Assembly: GCF_963583255.1 (NCBI RefSeq) | Contig: NC_084803.1 | Location: 25,766,428-25,830,427, forward strand | Source: Pyrus communis | Taxonomy: Eukaryota; Streptophyta; Magnoliopsida; Rosales; Rosaceae | DNA: 64,000 nt | Reading direction: 5' to 3' | Part shown: positions 57,295 through 64,000 of the stretch, one piece after another | How the letters are laid out: every line of letters begins with the position of its first letter | How positions within the stretch are numbered: the stretch's first letter is position 1 | Translations under genes and position numbers: made by a program | The notes under the pieces: generated by a model | Databases searched by the model: none | Told to the model about the DNA's origin: nothing | The model's input: the letters and a program-made list of their open reading frames with translations, nothing else

Positions 57295-57295
57295 A
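57266..57295. repeat. (TA)n microsatellite
   Basis: About 14 TA units in an AT-rich spacer downstream of the copia LTR. Confidence 0.85.
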
Positions 57296-57754
57296 ATATA
57301 CCACCTTAATAATTTGTGTGCTCCCAATTTTTAAGACCTTGGACGATTGCCCAGCTTGCCCTAGGCCAGGGTCGGCACTGGATTGAAGAAGTCCATATGG
57401 AGTATGTGTGTGAAATCCATTAAAAATACTATGAAAATTTTATTTGAAACCCTGTAATCTTGTTCTACACCCAACGTAAATTTTTAATTTGCAATGTCTT
57501 TATTACCTTTTTGTACAATTACCATCAAGTACAAGATGAAACCAACAATAAAAAATGTTTATCAATAAACCCACACCCAACAAGATGATTAACAATGAAA
57601 AGTATTTATCCATAAGCCCATACCCAATAATCAAACCTAACTATCATGTAGTCTTTCTTCTACGTTCTATTCTAACAAAAATCATAAGATGCTTTCTTAG
57701 AGAAAAACAAGCTCTTCTTGACGGATGGATGCTAATTTTGAAGTTTTGGATCCT
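57296..57754. other. Spacer
   Basis: AT-rich; no recognised gene or element apart from short ORFs without family features. Confidence 0.35.
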
Positions 57755-57925
57755 CCAATTAAGGTATGAGCCACTTAATACTACGGTCGAGTAGCATTTC
57801 TATTCACTTGTAAGTGAGAGGTCTTGGATTCGATTTTCACCAAAGACAAATTTGAACCATATTATTGCTAGCCCATTGTGAGCCTAATTCCACCCACTCC
57901 CCCTTAGTGTAGATTAAATCGTTTG
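57755..57925 (+). mobile_element. tRNA-derived SINE
   Basis: CGGTCGAGTAGCATTTCTAT resembles a pol III A box region, and GGTCTTGGATTCGATTTTCA contains a B box-like GGATTCGATTT. The body continues CCATATTATTGCTAGCCCAT, GTGAGCC, CCACTCCCCCTTAGTGTAGA and ATCGTTTGT. I recall this order from a widespread plant SINE. Target duplications were not resolved. Confidence 0.55.
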
Positions 57926-58245
57926 TGAATTGATTCATGCAATTGATTCATGCAAGTTTTTCATTGTTTGGCTTCAATTACTTTATGAACCCTAAGAAAA
58001 AATGTAGCCAATGTCTAAGAAGCTCTCTTGCACATGCTTCACTCAATGTTCCATCGCTTAGTGTTAAAAGCTTTCACTTTAGGAATTTAGTTTGTCCTAT
58101 TATTTGTATTATCTCTCTAATAAGAGTAGAATTTATCAACACATGTGGGTCCCAACTCTATTAGAAAGATAGTATAAATAATGGTGCAAATAGTTTGTCA
58201 ATTCATTAAAAAGTAAAATGACGGGTGAGAAACTAATTTGACGAG
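57926..58245. other. Spacer
   Basis: A short direct repeat TTGATTCATGCAA occurs at 57929 and 57943. The ORF at 57937-58164 has no recognised domain. Confidence 0.35.
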
Positions 58246-58498
58246 GTAATGCTAGGGAGACTAAATTTGCAAACTAAATTATGTGTCACTGATGGAACTA
58301 AACATGTATATCAACGCTTAAGTAATAATTCAATTATCAACTTTCATATCATTTAGTTTACAAAATTTAGTCTCCTTAGCATTCCTCGTATAATTTCACC
58401 AATAAAAAATAAGAATGCTAACCAACACTTAAATAATAATCAAATCATCAGCTTCCATGTCATTTAGTTCACAAAATTTAGTCTCCCTAACATTACCC
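58246..58498. mobile_element. Small inverted-repeat element (MITE) with internal duplication
   Basis: The left end GGTAATGCTAGGGAGACTAA and the reversed right end GGTAATGTTAGGGAGACTAA are inverted repeats, continuing AATTT and ACTAAAT. A further copy of the right arm (CATTTAGTTTACAAAATTTA, GTCTCC) lies internally at 58350-58385, so the element appears partly duplicated. It is related to 14355-14490. The target duplication is not clear. Confidence 0.6.
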
Positions 58499-58845
58499 AT
58501 TTGAAAAAATTACAAATCAATGACATACTCAACCAGGTCTCCTTCAACAACTACACATCGGCACCTACCAACTCTAAGCCCAACCACGCCCCCTCCCTTG
58601 ACTCTATTGCCCATCACTTCCGTTCCCCAAGCACCCTAAATTTCCCCGATTCTCCTCCCCTTCAAGCCCAACACTTAATACTGATGGGGACATCAATGCC
58701 AATCATTGAAGTTCTGGGAAATTGGGTTCCCTTAAAGCATCTCCAAAGGAAATGTCAAAATCCTAGGCGGAATGCCACTGTGCATATTTGAGATCAAAAC
58801 TCTCTCCAACCGAAGTGTTATTTGCTTACTGGATTTGAAGGCTTA
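58499..58845. other. Spacer with a truncated MITE end
   Basis: AAAGCATCTCCAAAGGAAATG at 58736 is a partial copy of the Tourist-like end described in the next entries. The ORF at 58501-58791 is proline-rich but without a recognised domain. Confidence 0.35.
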
Positions 58846-59257
58846 GAGCATCTCCAAAGGAAATGTCAAATTCAAAACATCAAATTTTAATTTGATGGCT
58901 AACTTGGCAATTTGACATATTGTCAATATTTTTTCCTTCCACCCGATATGCCAAAATTTATTGATTCATTTATATATATATTTTTTTAACAAAAATAATA
59001 AAAGTTGGGTTGTTATTGGTTTAAAAATAATAAAATATACTTAAATATGCTAGCATTTAAGGTAAGGTAAGTAGAATGCATTTGGAAATAGCAAAAATCA
59101 TATTTAAGGGCAGCTTCAAATTTGACATCTCTTTGTCCATGTCAGCTTAGTCTTCTTTTTCATGTCAACTTTGACATCTCGGTTAGAGTAAGTGATATGT
59201 CATTTGTTACTGTTATATGTATATGTGGCATTTTTTACATCTCATTTGGTGATGGTC
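58846..59257. mobile_element. Tourist-like (Harbinger) MITE 1 of 3
   Basis: Starts GAGCATCTCCAAAGGAAATG and ends CATTTGGTGATGGTC (reversed GACCATCACCAAATG). It is flanked by TTA at 58843-58845 and 59258-59260. The interior is rich in TTTGACAT/ATGTCAAA words, with no ORF. 412 bp. Confidence 0.8.
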
Positions 59258-59260
59258 TTA

Positions 59261-59974
59261 GACCATCTCCAAAGGAGATGGATATGTCAAATTTTGAACA
59301 TAAAATTTAAATTTTGACAGCTTATGTGACACTTTGACATCTTTTAAAGTTTTCTTCTCTAACCAATATGTCAAATTAAATTATTATTTTATTATTTTAT
59401 AAAAGAAATTATTAAACTAATTAAAATTTAATAAATGACAATTAAAGTTTAATCAGTAATCTATTCACCTTCCTTAATTGAAAAGAAGAAAAAAGTAGGA
59501 TAATTGCATCGGTCAACTCAACATTAATTATAATAAATGGTTAAACTAATTAAAAAAAATACATTTAATAATTAATAAAAAAAATATTTGAAGCTACTGT
59601 CAAATTTGATAGCAACCTTTTGTACTACCAATCCATGTCATCGCCACATAGGATTTGACACTTCAGTTGGAGAATATTAGTGTGGTCTTTTTTTACTATT
59701 ATAGCTGATGTATACATTTTGGCATCAATGTCAAATTTATGTTTAATTCATTTTAATGGTGGGTTCCTTAATCTACTAACATTTCAACCAATAAAACTTT
59801 TGTTTCAACATTTTTTTAATAATTACAACCATTTAAAGTTCTATTTAAATAATAAAATAACATTTGACAGTTCGGTTGGAAAAGTACAAAATTTGACATA
59901 AGACTTTAGATTGCCACATCAACTATATATTGTAATTTGACTCTTATAATTTAACATCTTATTTGAAGATGGGG
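59261..59974. mobile_element. Tourist-like (Harbinger) MITE 2 of 3
   Basis: Starts GACCATCTCCAAAGGAGATG directly after the shared TTA (59258-59260) and ends TATTTGAAGATGGGG before TTA (59975-59977). 714 bp. The greater length suggests internal insertion or a composite element (TTGACACTTCAGTTGGAGAA inside at about 59655 looks like a second right-end region). Confidence 0.75.
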
Positions 59975-59977
59975 TTA

Positions 59978-60829
59978 GACCATCTCCAAAGGAGATTTCA
60001 AATTTTGAACCTAAAATTTAAATTTGACAGCTTATGTGGCATTTTGACATATTTTCATATTTTTCTCTCCACCCGATATGTCAAATTAAACTATTATTTT
60101 ATTACATTTTTTTTTCTTAATTTCTGTCTTATACTTTAAATTTTACATATAAATAATTCATAATAAAAGTCATATTAATTTCTGAGCCTTCAAAGCATCA
60201 GCGTCGAACTGTAATTCGAACCCCCCACCTTTCATGGTGTTTAAGTTAAGCTCCATGGCGGGTGGGTCTTCTTCGTTGAGAATCTGGGTGGGGAGCCAAA
60301 ACGCATGGTCGTCTAACGTATCAGCCATATGGGTAATCCTTGAAATAGTTGAGAAGAGCATAGAGAGAGAGCAGAGAGATAGAGTGAAGTGGAGAAAATA
60401 GTAGAGAGAGTGGGGTTTGATGGGTTTGAGATATGGGGGTTTTGCTGCTTGGTGAAGGTATAATAATGGCGAAGCCAGCTGGGTTTGATGGTCCTACAGA
60501 AAGACTTAAAGGGACCCAGCAGATATAGAGAAGCAGAGGTTAGTGAGAAGGAGAAAACAGAGGAGGAAGATATCTCTGGGACGATGACAGGCTTTATTGA
60601 AAGTTGAGAGGAAGCCCCTAATAAATGACATTAAAGTATTAATAAAAGAAGTTCAATAATTAGTAAAAAAAAATTTGAAGCTTGTATCAAATTTGACAGC
60701 AAGTCCTTTTGTTGTCATTCCATGTCATGCCACAATGAATTTGGCATTTCGGTTGGAAACAATTAGTGGCTATCTTTTTTTACTGTTATAGCTTATGTGA
60801 ACAATTTGATATCTTTTTTGAAGATGCTC
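59978..60829. mobile_element. Tourist-like (Harbinger) MITE 3 of 3, carrying a gene fragment
   Basis: Starts GACCATCTCCAAAGGAGATT after the shared TTA (59975-59977) and ends TTTTTTGAAGATGCTC before TTA (60830-60832). 852 bp. Its two flanks match the other two MITEs, but the centre (about 60170-60600) is non-MITE sequence with a gene-like 5' end on the minus strand. Confidence 0.75.
60170..60605 (-). pseudogene. Gene 5'-end fragment captured inside MITE 3
   Basis: On the minus strand a leader rich in CTCTCTC (about 60420-60362) is followed by MADTLDDHAFWLPTQILNEE, then PPAMELNLNTMKGG and FELQFDADALKAQK, before returning to MITE sequence. The opening (MAD-LDD--FWLP) recalls a plant protein family of unknown function, but I cannot assign it. 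Upstream sequence to about 60600 (AAACCCCACTCTCTCTAC reversed strand) looks like a promoter/UTR. It is probably a transduplicated fragment of a host gene, not a working gene. Confidence 0.5.
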
Positions 60830-60832
60830 TTA

Positions 60833-62462
60833 TAATTTATTTTTCGTCTTTAAATCTCTTTACTGTTGTAAAATCAACGGTGTGTGTGCAGTGGAATAAA
60901 TAAAACAAGACACAAAATTTACGAGATTCCTTTACAGTCAGTGTGACTGGAGTACGTCATCGGGCAGCAGTGATGCTTTCATTATAATTTGGAATAACAG
61001 GAGTACAAAGACAACTCTATGTATTCTCTCCTCTCCTCTTCCTCTTTTTTTTTTCTTTGCTCTCTATTGAAAGCATACAGAGTGCTCTATTTATAGAGCA
61101 ACTCCAAGCGCACATCTTTGACAATATAATCTTTCTTCATCTCCCAAGTCAAGATTAATTTTATGGGCATTGAAAATCTACCCAATGTCTTCAGTTTCTA
61201 TGTGGGCATTCATTTCCCACTATTATTTTCAACATTTACCCAATTCGTTCCAAACTTTCGTTTTTTTCTTTTGAATTCTAATTTTTTTTTTTTGTTTTTT
61301 TGTTTTTGTTTTGTTGTATTTCCCCATGTAAAGAGACGGGATTTTGTCAAAAAGAAGATACTTCCTCTTTGAGGACAAATCTGATCAAATGCGTTTGCAT
61401 CATTATGGTCAATATAGAAATTGTCACCTCATTCTTGTATTGTAAGCAATTTCATTTGTTTTTGCTTATCATATACATCCAGTCAAAAATTATAAACAAT
61501 ATCGTATACAAATGCAACACAAACTCTGTCGAAAAGGAAAAGTTCAACGTGGAGAATATTAAATGATTTGACCAATTAGAAATTGGAGGCTATGTAACTA
61601 TGATACAATGTTGTACGTACGTTAGTCTAAAATTTGAATTAGATATTTAGTCTTCCTAGCTTACTCTTTCAACATTCTCTAAAGAAGAGGAAGACTGAAC
61701 TTATAACATTCAATGATTAGCACAACTATTATATACTACTATACATTGTACACACAATTTTCTTAGAAACTGAGACGAAGAATTATATACATATAGAGGG
61801 GAAGGGACTCTATCACGTCTTTTACACTGGATTAGAAATGAGTTTGATTCTTATTTTTGAGTTTAATATATTGAACTTATAAGTGTAGTTTCTACACAAA
61901 TGACTCACGGTGATTTCAATGTAACAAAAGTGTAATCACTCATAAAACAAAAAGAAAGAGTAGTTGAAAAATTAAAGTCAAGGAGATGATCAAGGACTAC
62001 AAAATTTCCTACCTTCCACGCTGTTTCCAATATGAAGAACATGTCAAACTGTTAGTAGATAGAACTCGATATATGATTTGACCAATTAGAAATTGGAGGA
62101 TATATGATTTGACCAATTAGAAATTGGAGGCTATGTAACTATGATACAATGTTGTACGTACATTAGTCTAATAGAAAATAAGCATATTAAATAATGCTTA
62201 ATAATAATTTAATATGAAGAACATGTCAAACTGTTAGTAGATAGAACTCGATATATGAATTATTTAAGGACAGAGAGAGAGTGATAGAGAGAGGAAGATG
62301 CCCAGTAATTTAATTTGTTCAACCGAGTTTGATTATGTCTTATTTAGCACAGTTGACCAAAAAAAGCTCAGAAACTATATAACGAAGCTGAAGCGGAAAG
62401 CAATCAAACAAAACCAACATTTCATCAACTTCAAAAATTTAGTCTGCAGTTCCAAGACAGAA
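60833..62462. other. Upstream region of ascorbate oxidase, with local repeats
   Basis: About 60880-61130 resembles part of an LTR in reverse orientation (ATTTATAGAGCA, TATAATTTGGAATAACAGG), but no borders were found. Nearer the gene, ATTTGACCAATTAGAAATTG recurs at about 61566, 62076 and 62108, followed in the first and third by GAGGCTATGTAACTATGATA. The block ATATGAAGAACATGTCAAAC occurs at 62030 and 62212, each followed by TGTTAGTAGATAGAACTCGA. These are recent local duplications in the promoter region. A (GA)-rich leader precedes the start at 62463. Confidence 0.5.
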
Positions 62463-64000
62463 ATGGCTGAGCATTTACAGAGAAATCACGGTGTCGTTTT
62501 TAAATCGGCGGTGGCTCTGTTGGTATGTGTTCTGTGCTTGATTATTGAGGTTCCAGTTGTGGAGGGTAGAATTAGGCATTACAAATGGGAGCTCAAGTAC
62601 GAGTACAAGTCCCCTGACTGCTTCAAGAAACTGGTTATAACCGTCAATGGATTAAGTCCTGGACCGACCATACGTGCCCAGCAGGGCGACACAATCATCG
62701 TTGAGGTTACTAACAGTCTCGGGACAGAAAATACCGCCATACATTGGCACGGAATCCGACAGGTACGTACCTAGCTAGTACACACACAATCATCGGTTTT
62801 GTTTGATTTTTCGTGTCTAGGTGTTAATTCCTTTGCTTCTCCTTAAGTTTCTCTCGTGACGTCGAGGTGTCGTTTGAAAGAAATAGAAAACAACGTGACT
62901 GGTTTGTGTATATTTGTGTTTTATGTTGCAGATTGGAACACCGTGGTATGATGGAACCGAAGGGGTGACTCAGTGTCCAATACTGCCTGGAGATACCTTC
63001 AAATATCAGTTTGTGGTTGATAGGGTAAATAAAAGTTAATTATATTATATATTATCCATAGACTGTTGCTTCTTGTTCTTGAATTGGATTAAATATTATA
63101 CTTGAATATAATAATGACTGATTCACATATATAACTAATAAATTTCAATTAATTTGCAGCCTGGGACATACCTGTACCATGCCCATTACGGAATGCAAAG
63201 AGAAGCTGGCATATACGGTTCAATCCGCGTAGCACTTCGAGATGGAGAATCCGAGCCCTTTGCTTACGATTATGATCGAAGCATCATACTCAACGACTGG
63301 TACCACAAAAGCACTTACGAACATGCCGTTGGGCTGTCCGCGCCCAATTCTAAGTTTGCCTTTGTTGGGGAACCTCAGGTAATTACGTTACTGCATTCCT
63401 CTACAACCATATACATTCACTTTTATTTTGGTAACAAACGCTAATGATTTTTCCTTTTCGATCTGTATAAAATTTCAGTCGCTTCTGATACAAGGTAAAG
63501 GAAGATTCAACTGCTCTTCCCTGACCACTCCAAGCTTGGATCCCAGTGTTTGTAACGCAAGCAACCCCGAATGCTCTCCTTATGCAATGACAATGGTCCC
63601 CGGCAAAACTTACCGACTCAGAATTGCTAGCTTGACTGCTCTATCAGCCCTCAGTTTCGAAATAGAGGTAGTTTAATCAACCTTGATACATATAAGTACG
63701 TGAATTAATTGTGGCCTTAATTACTAGCATGTACTAAATTAACTTTAATTCTCGTCTCCATAATGCAGGGCCATAACATGACGGTGGTGGAAGCGGACGG
63801 GCATAACGTTGAGCCATTCGTCGTAAAGAACCTCTTCTTATATTCCGGTGAGACATACTCTGTGCTAGTAAAAGCAGACCAAGACCCTTCAAGAAACTAT
63901 TGGATCACAACCAATGTGGTTAGCCGCAATGCCACCACGCCACCAGGTTTGGGCATTTTCAATTACTATCCAAACCATCCTCGGAGGTCTCCTCCATCCG
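62463..64000 (+). CDS. L-ascorbate oxidase (multicopper oxidase), 5' part, runs off the window
   Basis: Secreted cell-wall enzyme that oxidises ascorbate with reduction of O2 to water. Exons: 62463-62762, 62932-63024, 63160-63378, 63479-63667 and 63769 onward, with GT-AG borders and preserved phase. The signal peptide has hydrophobic core [20 protein letters not shown], then mature [18 protein letters not shown]. The first copper motif HWHG (residues 94-97) and the second, H-A-H in [10 protein letters not shown] (about 138-140), are intact. [28 protein letters not shown] and [10 protein letters not shown] fit cupredoxin domains 1 and 2. The type 1 copper site and C-terminus lie beyond 64000. 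An in-frame ATG at 62298 would add 55 residues before the signal peptide, so 62463 is preferred. The visible part is intact. Confidence 0.9.

Noticed and set aside
62298..62462. Upstream in-frame ATG as the ascorbate oxidase start
   Set aside because: It would place 55 charged residues before the signal peptide; the Met at 62463 gives a normal secretory N-terminus.

Overview
This is nuclear DNA of a flowering plant. The genes are split by GT-AG introns and match plant families, the spacers are AT-rich, and most of the window is transposable-element debris. Several MITE and SINE sequences resemble repeats I associate with Rosaceae (apple/pear/Prunus type), but that is inference and not a taxonomic proof. 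There are no bacterial features, no CRISPR array and no tRNA or rRNA gene that I can support.

Intact or probably intact genes: (i) an NEN-like DEDDh exonuclease (16806-18121, minus, five exons, 280 codons); (ii) and (iii) two tandem copies of plastidial bifunctional aspartate/prephenate aminotransferase (PAT; 21034-25588 and 27427-31635, minus, nine exons each); (iv) the first half of an L-ascorbate oxidase gene (62463 to beyond 64000, plus). PAT acts in the arogenate route to phenylalanine and tyrosine. Ascorbate oxidase is an apoplastic multicopper oxidase.

Decayed genes: a group-3-type sulfate transporter spread over 2780-15598, broken by a Ty1/copia element and by small lesions; an ARL8-like small GTPase pseudogene (about 46760-47570); a mitochondrial nad2 fragment (NUMT, 45049-45334) lying inside a LINE; and a short captured gene 5' end inside a MITE (about 60170-60600).

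Layout. 1-1855: Ty3/gypsy pol remnant. 2780-15598: sulfate transporter pseudogene with a copia element (3104-7457) in intron 1/exon 2 and, in a 4.3-kb intron, a poly(A)-tailed retroposon-like block and a hAT element (11881-12962). 16806-31688: the NEN gene followed by a direct segmental duplication (18165-25640 and 25641-31688). The duplication joint puts the upstream region of the NEN gene in front of one PAT copy. 32009-34064: a solo LTR carrying a hAT MITE, then a complete TRIM. 34736-42024: a PIF/Harbinger element with a TTA target duplication, a transposase gene and a convergent Myb-like gene, split by about 3.4 kb of nested insertions. 42948-43894: a fold-back Mutator-type MITE. 44420-46110: an RTE-like LINE. 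49440-54810: decayed gypsy element. 55080-57189: decayed copia element with a 3' LTR. 57755-60829: a SINE, a MITE, and three Tourist-like MITEs in a row sharing TTA duplications. 62463-64000: ascorbate oxidase.

I did not find a convincing new biological system. The most informative observations are structural: the promoter exchange created by the PAT duplication, an empty/filled-site pair dating a hAT insertion, the copia-transporter fusion, the NUMT in a LINE, and the chain of adjacent Harbinger MITEs with an internal gene fragment. No functional cooperation between the genes is evident; they are ordinary plant neighbours.
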